From: Sophora flavescens
Lineage: Eukaryota > Streptophyta > Magnoliopsida > Fabales > Fabaceae
Assembly: GCA_030762895.1 (NCBI GenBank)
Contig: JAUPTC010000203.1
Coordinates: 1-64,000, forward strand
DNA: 64,000 nt
Direction of reading: 5' to 3'
Position 1 is the first letter of the stretch, and each line of letters begins with the position of its first letter. Under the pieces are notes generated by a model that worked only from the letters and a program-made list of their open reading frames with translations, searched no databases and was not told the origin of the DNA. The position numbers and the translations under genes are program-made. Below, in pieces: positions 22,244-31,935 of the stretch.

Positions 22244-23950
22244 ATGACTGCTGGAGCTAGTTCAAGTGGAAGTCATCATACTGAAGGAGTTTCCCTAACC
22301 AGACCTCCTTACTTCAATGGAGAAAACTACAACTATTGGAAAGATAGATTTCAATGGTTCATTCTATCTACAAACTCTGATATTTGGGATGTCATTACAG
22401 ATGGTCCATTCATTCCCAAGAATGATGATAACACTGACAAACCAAAAGCTCAGTGGACCACCGCAGAAAAGACAAAATGGGAGCTGAACCACAAAGCTAG
22501 ATATAACATCATTTGTGCTCTCAGTCCGGAGGAGTTTGAGAAGGTATGTGCCTGTGACTCGCCAAAGAAATATGGGACACTTTAGCTGTCATACATGAAG
22601 GAACAACCAAAGTCAAAGAGTCAAAGATTGCCATACTTGTCAGAAAGTATGAACTGTTCGTCATGGAGGAAGGAGAATCTGTTGTTCAAATGATTGGAAG
22701 ATTTCAAACTATAATCAATAGTTTAAAATCTCTTGGAAAAGTCTATACCAATGCTGAGAAGGTTGGAAAGATTCTGAGAAGTCTACCCAAATAGTGGAGA
22801 CCTTTGGTCACTGCTATCTCTCAAGCCAAGGATCTCACTACCTTGACTATGGATGAACTTCTTGGAACACTCACTGTTCATGAGTAAGAACTTGGAGATG
22901 AAGTTGCACCAAAGAATGGCAAGTCAATCGCTCTGAAAGCTGATCAAAAGTCAGCAAAAGTTTCCAAGGCTCTGAAGGCAGATGAGTCATCCAGTGATGC
23001 TGACCTATCAGAACTCGAGGATTCTGAGAGTGATGAAGAATTGTCTCTCCTGACCAGGAAGATCAAGCTTCTCCTACAGAAAAAGAAGTTCAAAAGGGAT
23101 AGGCCATTCAGAAGGTTCAAAAAGGACAAGAACTTTAAAGAATCCACCTCAACAGACAAAAGTCCAATTGTTTGCTATGAGTGCAAGAAGCCCGGTCACT
23201 TCAAGGCTGAATGTCCTCAACTCAAGAAGGCTCCTTTTAAGAAATCCTTCAAGAAGAAGAAGAAAGGAATGATGGCTACTTGGGAGGATCTGGAGTCAAC
23301 ATCTTCTGATGAAGAAACAGAGGAAGAAGCCAATCTCTGTTTGATGGCCAACACTGACTCAGACTCTGATGATGAGGTACATCCTGACTATGAGGAATTA
23401 CTTGATGCCTATGAGGAGTTGATGGAGGAATCCAACTGCTTATCTAAAGCCTTCAAATCCCTCAAGAGAGAGTATGTAAAGATCACCGGTGAGCATAAAC
23501 AGGAATCTCAAGAGTGCGAGAAGCTGGCTAAAGAGAACAGTGAGCTGAAGACTGAAAAGTCTAATGAAGCTAAGATCTCAAGTGAAACATCACCATCTGA
23601 AAAAGTTGAAAAACTTCAACTGAAAGTGGAAGAGCTCACTTCTGATCTTGCCAAATTTGTTAATGGTAGAGACAATCTGACTAAGCTTCTTGGCAGTCAG
23701 AAGCACTCTCTTAACAAAGAAGGTATTGGATATGTCCATCAGACACATCATAAAGTATCAACTAAAGCTCCTACATTATCTATTAAGTCAACAGTAACCA
23801 AATCAACACCTATTTGTAACTTCTGTGGAAAAACTGGGCATGTTATGTCTAAGTGTATCCATAAGAAGAGAAGGAAGTCTTTGCAGACTCCTAGAACTAA
23901 CAGAAAAGGACTCAGAAAAATATGGGTACCTAAAGATCAAATAATTTTCG
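22244..23950 (+). pseudogene. SIRE-like gag (decayed)
   Basis: Gag forms the virus-like particle that packages the element RNA. The ATG at 22244 opens with ...SLTRPPYFNGENYNYWK, the usual copia gag N-terminus. The frame breaks near 22560 by a short indel. It continues in another frame with stops near 22793 and 22888, then is open from 23041. Two CCHC zinc knuckles are intact: CYECKKPGHFKAEC (about 23175) and CNFCGKTGHVMSKC (about 23818). A charged, coiled-coil-like region lies between them. Length and two knuckles match SIRE/Maximus gag. Confidence 0.9.
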
Positions 23951-24300
23951 TTGCAGATGTCCTCAACAAGACAAAGAAAACACCACTACTGGTACCTGGA
24001 CAGTGACTGCTCGCGTCATATGACAGGAGAAAGGTCTATGTTCCTAGACCTCCAACTTAAGAAAGGAGGACACGTTGCCTTCGGAGGGAATCAGAAAGGG
24101 AAAGTTATAGGAATTGGTACTATTGGTGGTAAACCCCCTCTTCCCTCTATATCTAATGTTCTTATGGTTAAAGGATTAAGACACAATTTGCTTAGCATAA
24201 GCCAATTATGTGATAGTGGTTTTGATGTTTCCTTTACCAAGGATGTATGCATAGTTAAAGACTGTTGTGGCAAAACCCTCTTTTTAGCTAAAAGGCAACA
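23951..24300 (+). pseudogene. SIRE-like aspartic protease remnant
   Basis: The retroelement protease cuts the Gag-Pol precursor. After a frame change near 23950 the sequence reads WYLDSDCSRHMTG. Copia proteases normally have DSG or DTG at this place, so the glycine of the catalytic triad is replaced by aspartate (D-S-D). The downstream flap region (...NLLSISQLCDSGFDVSFT) is preserved. Confidence 0.85.
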
Positions 24301-24359
24301 AAATCTTTATAAGATTGAACTGTCTGATCTCTCAGATCAAAGTGTAACCTGTCTAATGT

Positions 24360-25132
24360 CTAAAGAGATTGAGAGATGGTTATGGCATAAGAAACTAGGA
24401 CATGCTAGTATGAAACTAATTTCTGAATTAAAAAGGAATAATCTCATGAGAGGATTGCCTGATATTAGCTTTAAGAAAGATGTCTTGTGTGATGCATGTC
24501 AGAGAGGTAAACAGATAAAATCAAGTTTCAAATCTAGAAACTAAGTATCAACCTCTAGACCTCTTCAATTGTTACACATGGATCTGTTTGGACCAGTTAG
24601 TATTGCCAGCTTCGCTGGAAGAAAATATGGATTTGTCATAGTTGATGACTATTCTAGATACACATGGGTACTCTTCCTAACACACAAGGATGAGTCTTTT
24701 AAGGCTTTCTCAGTATGGGCAGAAGCTGTAAACACTGCTTGTTATGTACAAAACAGAATACTTATTAGGCCTTTTCTAAAAATGACTCTTTATGAATTGT
24801 GGAAAGGAAAAAGCCCCAACTAATCTTATTTTCATGCTTTTGGATGTGAATGTTTTATTCTGAATACCAAAGATAATCTTGGAAAGTTTGATTCTAAGGT
24901 AGATAAAGGTATTTTCGTAGGTTATTCTGAAAAGTCTAAGGCTTTTAGAGTTTACAATTCAAGAACTTGTATTATTGAAGAATCTGTTCATGTTAAATTC
25001 AATGATGGATTAAAGACTGATAAAGAACTATCAGATCTAGAATATGATCTTGCATGTCTTGATATAAAAAAGCCAGAAAGTCAACAACCTGATCTAACCA
25101 AAACAGAATCTTTACCTGAGGCTGAAAGACAA
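24360..25132 (+). pseudogene. SIRE-like integrase, internally deleted
   Basis: Integrase inserts the cDNA into host DNA. The GAG-pre-integrase zinc region (LWHKKLGHASMKLISELKR, CDACQRGKQ) and the first catalytic aspartate (LLHMDLFGP) are present, although a stop at 24542-24544 separates them. After FKAFSVW the sequence jumps to AEAVNTACYVQNR. The stretch holding the second Asp and the catalytic Glu (the DNGGEF- and ERKNR-type motifs) is missing. Another stop follows at 24821-24823. The product could not be an active integrase. Confidence 0.9.
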
Positions 25133-26844
25133 GTGGAACAAACGAGTCAGCAGACAAGTCAAGATCTTCATGATGATCTCAAAAGGGATTGGAAGTTCAA
25201 CACTCATCATCCTAAGGATCTTATTATTGGAAATCCTTCTGAAGGAGTAAGAACCAAATCCACATTAAGAGGATCAAGCAATGTGGCCTTTATCTCAGAT
25301 TTGGAGCCTAAACGCATTGAAGAAGCTCTTGATGATGAAAGCTAGATTCTTGCTATGCAAGAAGAACTTAACCAGTTCACCAGAAATGATGTATGGACTC
25401 TTGTCTCTAAACCTAAAAACAAGTCGGTTATTGGAACAAGATGGGTCTTCAGAAACAAATTGGATGAAGATGGTAAAGTTGTCAGAAATAAGGCAAGGTT
25501 AGTAGCTCAAGGCTATAACCAACAAGAAGGTATTGACTATACTGAAACCTTTGCACCTGTAGCTAGAATAGAAGCCATACGCATTTTAATGTCATATGCT
25601 GCACAACATCAGATTACCCTGTTTCAAATGGATGTAAAAAGTGCTTTTCTAAATGGTATAATTGAAGAAGAAGTGTATGTTAAACAACCCCCTGGTTTTG
25701 AGGATACTGATAAACCAGATCACATTTTCAAACTTAAAAAGGCATTATATGGTTTGAAACAAGCACCTAGAGCATGGTATGATAGACTCAGTTCTTTTCT
25801 CATGCATAATGATTTTACTAGAGGACAAGTAGACACTACTCTGTTCAAAAAAAATACTCTAAATAGAATTTTATTATAGTTCAAATATATGTTGATGATA
25901 TTATTTTTGGAGCAACTAATGAAAAGCTGTGCAAGGAATTTTCAAATCTAATGCAAGCTGAATTTGAGATGAGCATGATGGGAGAATTGAAGTTCTTCAT
26001 TGGATTACAAATCAAGCAAACAAGTGATGGAATTTACATTCATCAACAAAAATATACCAAGGAGATACTCAAGAAATACAAAATGGAAAATGCAAAGCTC
26101 ATGAAAACCCCTATGCAACCCAATGCAAAATTAAGCAAAGAAGATGAAGGTAAAAAGGTAGATCAAACTATCTACAGAGGTATGATTGGCTCTCTATTGT
26201 ACTTAACTTCAAGCAGACCTGACATTCAATTTAGTGTCTGTATGTGTGCTAGATTCCAATCTGATCCTAGAGAATCTCATCTTAAGGCTGTTAAAAAAAT
26301 ATTTAGATATTTGCTTGGAACTACTAATCTTGGTTTGCTGTATTTAAGATCAAAAGAATATAGATTAGTGGGATATTGTGATACTGACTTTGCTGGAGAC
26401 ATAATAGAAAGAAAAAGCACCAGTGGAGGATGTCACTTCATTGGAGCAAGTTTAGTCTCATGGTCAAGCAAGAGGCAGACAACCATTGCCCTGTCTACTG
26501 CTGAAGCAGAATACATCTCTGCTGTTAGTTGATGCTCTCAACTCTTATGGGTAAAACATCAACTTGAGGATTACTCTATTTATGAACATAACATATCTGT
26601 ATGGTGTGATAATTCCAGTGCTATATGCTTAACTAAAAATCCAATTCAGCATTCTAAGGCTAAGCATATTGAAATCAAACATCATTTCATTAGGGATTAT
26701 GTTCAGAAAGGCATCTTTGATATTAAGTTTGTTAAAACGGAAAATCAATGGGCTGGTATTTTCACTAAACCTCTAGCAGAAGAAAGGTTTTTATTTATTA
26801 GAGATAATCTAAACATGCATTGCATTGCTGAAAGACATGTATGA
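25133..26844 (+). pseudogene. SIRE-like reverse transcriptase and RNase H (decayed)
   Basis: The RT region begins around MQEELNQFTRNDVWTLV (25355). It includes the fingers and palm motifs (ARLVAQGYNQQEGIDYTETF, LKKALYGLKQAPRAWYD) and the active-site box YVDD (about 25889). A stop at 25877-25879 with a frame change separates the box from the upstream part, and another stop lies at 25343-25345. RNase H follows (GYCDTDFAGD; LSTAEAEYISAVS, then a stop at 26530-26532; SKAKHIEIKHHFIRD). The frame ends at 26844. All domain landmarks of copia pol are present, but the protein cannot be made in one piece. Confidence 0.9.
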
Positions 26845-27223
26845 ATGTTAACGAGTCTATGCTAAATCTGTCATTACTCCTATATACATGTTCTTTTAAC
26901 TAAGCATTAGTTCAGGGGAGTAATGATACAAAAGTTTAAGTGGAGTATGTCTATATGCTTGCTGCATTACTATGATCTTCTTAACATGTTATCTTGCCCT
27001 TAACATATCTCATATATGAAACTTGATAACCCTTTTTGATGTTGACAAAAGGGGGAGAATAGGAGAAATTGAGATTTGTGATAGAAATATGTTATAGGAG
27101 AATGGGAGAATGAATATGATATATAACCTGTCCCCTTAAGAAAATTTCAACCTGTCTATATATTCTATTTTCTTTGTTGATATTTTCTGAGGTTCATTAA
27201 ATCATCTTAATGTTTGTCATCAT

Positions 27224-27238
27224 AAAAAAGGGGGAGAT
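27224..27238 (+). other. SIRE-like polypurine tract
   Basis: AAAAAAGGGGGAGAT lies directly upstream of the 3' LTR; it is the expected primer for plus-strand DNA synthesis. Confidence 0.9.
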
Positions 27239-29310
27239 TGTTAAGTCTCTAAAATGTCTGATGTGCATTTTCCCTAAGTTTTGATGAGAACTAAACATTG
27301 CTTAATGATTTAATTAACCTTCATATTGGTTGCTAACCTATCTATCAAGTGTGCAGATTAAATAAGAAAATCGCACGTCCAACAGTGTAGTGATAGAAGC
27401 TCACGTCCAACACACAAGTGATTGAAACAAACGTCCAACACTGTAGTGATTAAAGCGCACGTCCAAAACTAAAGTGATAAAAGCTTGCGTCCACAAAAGT
27501 CATAAAAACCAGCGTCTACTAAAGTGGCAAATGGAGCTCGTCCATTAAAGTATCAGAATGGCTCGTCCAATGACGTGGCAAATGGAGCTCGTCCATTAAG
27601 GTATCAGAATGGTCCGTCCAATGTCGTGGCAGATGGAGCTCGTCCATTAAGGAATCAGAATGGTCCGTCCAATGTCGTGGCAGATGGAGCTCTTCCATTA
27701 ACGAATCAGAATGGTCTGTCCAATGAAGTGGCATATGGAGCTCGTCTACTAGGTTACGTTAAACCAGTTAAAGGAGTATCCGTCCAATGACGTGGCATAT
27801 GGAGCTCGTCTGTTAAAGTAACAGAGACTCTCGTCCACTAAAATGCAAGAGGCTCTCATCCACTAAAGTAACAGAGACTCTCGTCCACTAAAGTAACAGA
27901 GACTCTCATCCACTAAAATATCAGAGGCTCTCGTCCACTAAAATGAAAGAGGCTCTCGTCCACTTAAGTAACAGAGGCTCTCGTCCGCTAAAGTAAAAGA
28001 AGTGCTCGTCCACTAAAGGTGACAGAAGTGCTCGTCCACACCAGTCTTTGGACTTGCTAAGTCCTTAATGTGGAGCTCGTCTACCAGCCCGAATGAAAAC
28101 TCAAAAGGCTAGATAGACGTGGTTATTTTCAAGATGGAAGCACTTATCTTAAACGCGAATTCTATAAGGATTATCAGAATCGTATTTCAAGAACCAGAAA
28201 GAGACTTGAAGCCTTCTCTCCTACTCAGTTTCACGATTATCAAGAAAAGTCAGAAGTTACTCTCTCAAGCAACCTTGGATAATCAGAACCAAAGACCAGT
28301 TAAAGAAGCTGTAAACACTGCTTGTTATGTACAAAACAGAATACTTGTTATGTACCTCTGGTCCTTACACGAAAAGGGAAGTGTGCTCAGCAAAGTACAA
28401 AAAGCTCTCTGCACAACTCTGATATGGCTGTATCACGATGCATAAAGCCATGATCCTTCATGTTAGAGTACAACCAACGTTCCTATTGCATTAATGGCTG
28501 CCCATAACGACTCTATTTCATTAATGGCTGTCCAGAACGACTCTATTGCATTTAATGAAGGTCTGCTTAAAGCCAACATCTGAGGGAATGTCTCTAACGG
28601 ATCCAAAATGCTTGAAGACCATAAATACAGAAGTCATTGAAGATGAAGAAATAGAGAATACACATTGCATTAAAAAAGCCATTACTCTGTGTATTAATAA
28701 TTTCTCCATTCTTTCATTCTTTATTCTTCAATCATTTGAAGTTATTACGCAGACTTTCCTAAGCTTTACATTTAAACCACTCTGAGTGTTAGTGAAAGTT
28801 TTGTCTCTCTAAGTTGTATTCACTACAAACCCAATCTCTCAAACAAACCTGAGTGAGCCTGAAGAGGCTAGGTGTGCAAAGAATACTTGTCTTTGAGCCT
28901 GAAGAGGCTAGGTGTGCAAACAATACTTGTCTTGATCTTGAAGAAGCTAGGTGTGCAAAGAATACTTGTCTTTGAGCCTGAAGAGGCTAGGTGTGCAAAT
29001 AATACTTGAGTCTGTAACCTGATCAGTTATAGTGGATAAATCTTGGTGCTGCCAAGGACTGGACGTAGCTCTTTGCTTTGAAGAGTGAACCAGGATAAAC
29101 AACTGTGTCAATCTCTCTTTCCTTAAACTCTTTAATTGCTTTAGTTTTCTTACGTCTATCAAGTGGTGTATTTGTAAAAGTCACCCGTCCATCCTGTATT
29201 CTTCCACTCGTCCAAATTTAGCTTCCGTTTACGAAAAGATTTCAACTTTGCTTAAATTCTGATAAACACAATTCAACCCCCCCTTCTCGTGTTTATACTT
29301 GTCTATTTCA
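27239..29310 (+). repeat. SIRE-like 3' LTR
   Basis: Collinear with the 5' LTR apart from substitutions, fewer 51-base units, more 25-base units, a small duplication near 28500-28550 (CATAACGACTCTAT / CAGAACGACTCTAT), and the replacement patch at 28304-28346. The two LTRs are no longer identical, so the insertion is not very recent. Confidence 0.95.
28304..28346 (+). other. 43-bp integrase-gene patch inside the 3' LTR
   Basis: Positions 28304-28346 are identical to 24721-24763 in the integrase gene of the same element (the codons for EAVNTACYVQNR...). The 5' LTR has a different, shorter sequence at the corresponding place (about 21219-21244). The flanks AGTTAAAGAA and GTACCTCTGG are shared by both LTRs, so a segment was replaced rather than simply inserted. 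Confidence 0.9.
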
Positions 29311-29743
29311 ATAGGTCATAGAGAGCTTAAAACAAGTACTAGATTTCAAAAATGGAACAAAATCACCAAACCCTCTCCTCTTCTAAGTTTCGGCCATCTA
29401 TGGGTTATGGGGTTTTTGTTTTTCATCAACAACTACAACACAACTTCCTAGAGTCTCATGAAGATGATGAAATGAATTTAACCTCACAAGTTTTGATCAT
29501 AAAAGAGGTTATGGCACAAGTTCATGAAAATAAAGAAAATGGGTTTTCAAACCAATGTGATCATGAAAGGAAAAGATGAACTCAAATAGTAAAGAAAACA
29601 CGGTTAAGAACAAGAATCTCACCTCAAATGGAAGATTGAAGAAGAAGATGAAAGCTTGATGATGATCCTGGATGAAGCTCCTTAGTGACTTAGCTCTTAA
29701 GGTTTAAATTTGTGAAGTAGGAAAAATGAAATGAGAGAGTGTT

Positions 29744-29756
29744 GGGGGGGGGGGGG
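29744..29756. repeat. 13-base G homopolymer
   Basis: An unbroken run of G on the plus strand (C on the minus strand, the coding orientation of the long-LTR element). Its length may be a sequencing or assembly estimate. Confidence 0.8.
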
Positions 29757-31311
29757 TAGGTTATATATTTTGTACTTAGGGACATGTTTTGATCATTATG
29801 ATTAAGTTAATAGGTTTTTAGGTAATATAATAATATATATTAAAGTGTAATCATGAATTAAAAGTTATGATGGGACAAATTTTCATAATTCCAATCAATC
29901 ACTTTTATCATCTCTACTCCATATTATCTCTGCACCACATCACATTCTGTTGTTTGCCCGTCTTAAAGTTCTTACGCATGTTTCGTTTGATTATTTCGCC
30001 CGAATAAAATATAATATTTATTTTAGAGTGAAATTTTGGAAATGACCCATATCTCTTAAAAAGGGATAAGAATCATTAATATTTCGTTCACGGTTCAAAA
30101 TTAGGTTTTCTGATCAGTAAATTTACACTGTCAGTGAAAACGCAGACCGGGTTTCGTCTGAATTTTCAACCCAAAATTTTACCGGAACTTTTTACTATCT
30201 AGTATGATCGAGATATAATTTTGTTTTAGTCAAAATCATTTTCTAGGCTTCGGATAAAAATATAAACATATCAATATCTTTATAGATATTGGAAAGCGTT
30301 GAAAATCGGGGTGTTACAAATATTAAATAACTTATTGCAAATAATTACATTTTTAGTTAACGTGACAATGTTAAGTCATTAGTCAGTCAACAGTAAAAAA
30401 TGGGATCAAGTGTAATTTATGGTCAAGTTTGGGGTTTGTTGTTATTTAAAAAAGACTTAGAGGTACTGAGTATAACTTACTCTTTTTTTAAGCTAATCAT
30501 AGTTAAATTTAAGAAATGTTCTATTAGCATATTTTAACTCTCATATTAGTCAAAGGGTCAAATGGGGTGGAATGTTATTTTCACTCAAAAATGGGGTTGG
30601 TTGTCATTTCATCAAAACTAAAGGAGGGTTATTACAATTTACTCAAAATATTTTGTTTTCAAAAAGAAAAAGAAAAATGGGTTGGCCGGTCAACCTACCC
30701 CGCCACCAAACCATTCTCTTAGTGGGTTAGGCGAGGCGGGTCAAAATGGGTTGGTGGGTTGGGGACCTCAACCCACCCCGCCAAAAATGGCAGGCTAAAC
30801 GGGTTGAGCCATCGGGGCCAACCCATTTTGCTATCTCTACCCAATACCACTTACTTAAGGGGATCGAGTCTGATACCACTCAGATAAATCACATATTAGT
30901 TTTAAATAATTTTGTTTGTATTGTTTTTATATATTTTGTTGTTTGATCGGATGAGACTTGGGGTTAAAAGTTTCATAACAAACATGGGTTAAAGCAAGAT
31001 CAATTAATTGGGCCGAGATTACGAATAAGTGGATATTTTTAACTTTGGGGTCATTTTTTTATTTTTATCTCCTCTCATCTGATTAAATTAGTTAGAACAA
31101 AATTTTATTTTAAGTAGTAGTCATGGGTTTCAGTTTTACGTAGTAGCCCAATAATAATTGTTGTATAAACCAAAACATTCTACGTGCCCATATTGGGCCA
31201 TTCAGGGTCGTCCCATAGAGTTACAATATATTGTTTTAATTTAATTTAAATTAATTTTGTTTTCATGTAATTTATTTGATTTCCTTACCTTCTTGTATTA
31301 TGAATGGTCAC

Positions 31312-31925
31312 CCTCAGGTTATAGCTAGAGCTTGTCATGTCCTTCAGGAATGGTCCTTTGCGAAGAAATCATCCCAGGGGCAATATCAGTATCTCCTGCT
31401 TATTGCGGTTCCTGGGAAAAGCCGCCAGCTTCTTGGGTAAAATGTAATGTAGATGCAGCTATTTTTAATGATCTTGGCATGACAGGCTATGGGCTTTGTT
31501 TGCGGAATGATGGTGGTGTGTTTTTGAAAAGCTAAACCTGGTTGGTGTGCTCCTTCCTTGTTGCCCCATGAAGGTGAAGCTTTGGCTCTTTTACAAGCAG
31601 TTCAGTGGGCTTTGGAGTTGAACCTGGATAAGATTATTTTTGAAGTTGATTGCATGCAGATTGCCAATAGTGTGTCTTCTTCCAAACCAGACAACTCTGA
31701 GTTTGGTGCCATCATTGCCAATTGTAGAGACCTCTTATGTTTTTTCAATAACTTTTCAGTTAAGTTTGTTCGGAGAGAAGGTAAGGTAAGGTAGTTGTTG
31801 ACAAGTTATTTAGGACTGTCACGGCTCATTTACTCCTTTTGTTTTTTATGATGTTCTTGATTGTATTGCTTTCTTTATTTCCAATAAAATAAAATAAGTT
31901 GATTTCAGTAATAATAAAAAAAAAA
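31312..31925 (+). mobile_element. 5'-truncated LINE insertion
   Basis: The 614-base segment is bounded by a perfect 10-base duplication GAATGGTCAC (31302-31311 and 31926-31935) and ends in an A-rich tail (...TAATAATAAAAAAAAAA). Together with the RNase H-like coding remnant this is the pattern of target-primed LINE (L1-clade) integration with 5' truncation. Confidence 0.85.
31332..31800 (+). pseudogene. LINE RNase H-like (RVT_3) domain remnant
   Basis: Plant LINE polyproteins end in an RNase H-type domain that removes RNA from the hybrid. Here PPASWVKCNVDAAIF with the first acidic residue, GYGLCLRNDGGVF, then HEGEALALLQAVQWALEL and IIFEVDC(M)Q match the usual RVT_3 pattern (N-V-D-A, E-A-LAL, E-x-D). 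A frameshift near 31535 and a stop near 31794 break the frame. The RT domain is absent because of 5' truncation. Confidence 0.8.
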
Positions 31926-31935
31926 GAATGGTCAC

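Larger units (their letters stand above)
20104..29310 (+). mobile_element. SIRE/Maximus-like Ty1/copia retrotransposon, defective
   Basis: A full LTR-to-LTR insertion: LTRs at 20104-22172 and 27239-29310, each TG...CA, with a perfect ATAGG duplication (20099-20103 and 29311-29315). A tRNA-Met-type primer site and a polypurine tract are in place. Gene order gag-protease-integrase-RT-RNase H is that of Ty1/copia. The 2.07-kb LTRs and the long gag with two zinc knuckles suit the SIRE/Maximus lineage. It inserted into the long-LTR element. Several frameshifts, stops and a deletion in integrase make it non-autonomous. No env-like frame is visible in the 0.4 kb between RNase H and the 3' LTR. Confidence 0.95.
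12961..30318 (-). mobile_element. Long-LTR family element (solo LTR or non-autonomous), minus strand, with nested insertions
   Basis: Read on the minus strand it starts TGTAACACCCCGATTTTC (from 30318) and ends AAAGGTGTTACA (at 12961). It is flanked by a perfect AATAT duplication (12956-12960 and 30319-30323). TG...CA ends with a 5-base duplication mark an LTR insertion. Removing the nested CACTA and SIRE elements leaves about 3.5 kb with no gag or pol and no internal pair of repeats, so the simplest reading is a very long solo LTR. The copy at 38091-42765 belongs to the same family: both share the phrases CTGCGTTTTCAC, AAACCTAATTTTGA and CCGTGAACGA near the start, and a CTTTCCGAAAG-like motif near the end. 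TGTAACACC ends are common among Ty3/gypsy LTRs, but the clade is not determined. Confidence 0.75.
11073..30839. mobile_element. Foldback hAT element, host of the nested insertions
   Basis: The left end TAGAGATGACAAAATGGGCC (11073) pairs with the right end, which reads CCCATTTTGCTATCTCTA and stops at 30839. The flanks are CCCAACAC (11065-11072) and CCCAATAC (30840-30847), an 8-base duplication with one change. The terminal inverted repeats are unusually long, about 1 kb. The left arm 11073-12060 matches, in inverse order, 12700-12960 plus 30319-30839, with the 17.4-kb LTR element interrupting the right arm. Without the nested DNA the element is about 2.4 kb and has no recognisable transposase, so it is non-autonomous. 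Confidence 0.8.

Noticed and set aside
26850..27220. Search for an env-like gene between SIRE RNase H and the 3' LTR
   Set aside because: Only about 390 bases are available, with no open frame or signal-peptide-like sequence.
12961..30318. Reading the whole 17-kb segment as one giant retrotransposon
   Set aside because: The gag-pol at 22-27 kb is on the opposite strand and has its own LTRs and ATAGG duplication; the outer element alone explains the AATAT scars.
31332..31800. RNase H-like sequence considered as a host RNase H gene
   Set aside because: The 10-base target duplication and A-rich tail around it show it is a 5'-truncated LINE.
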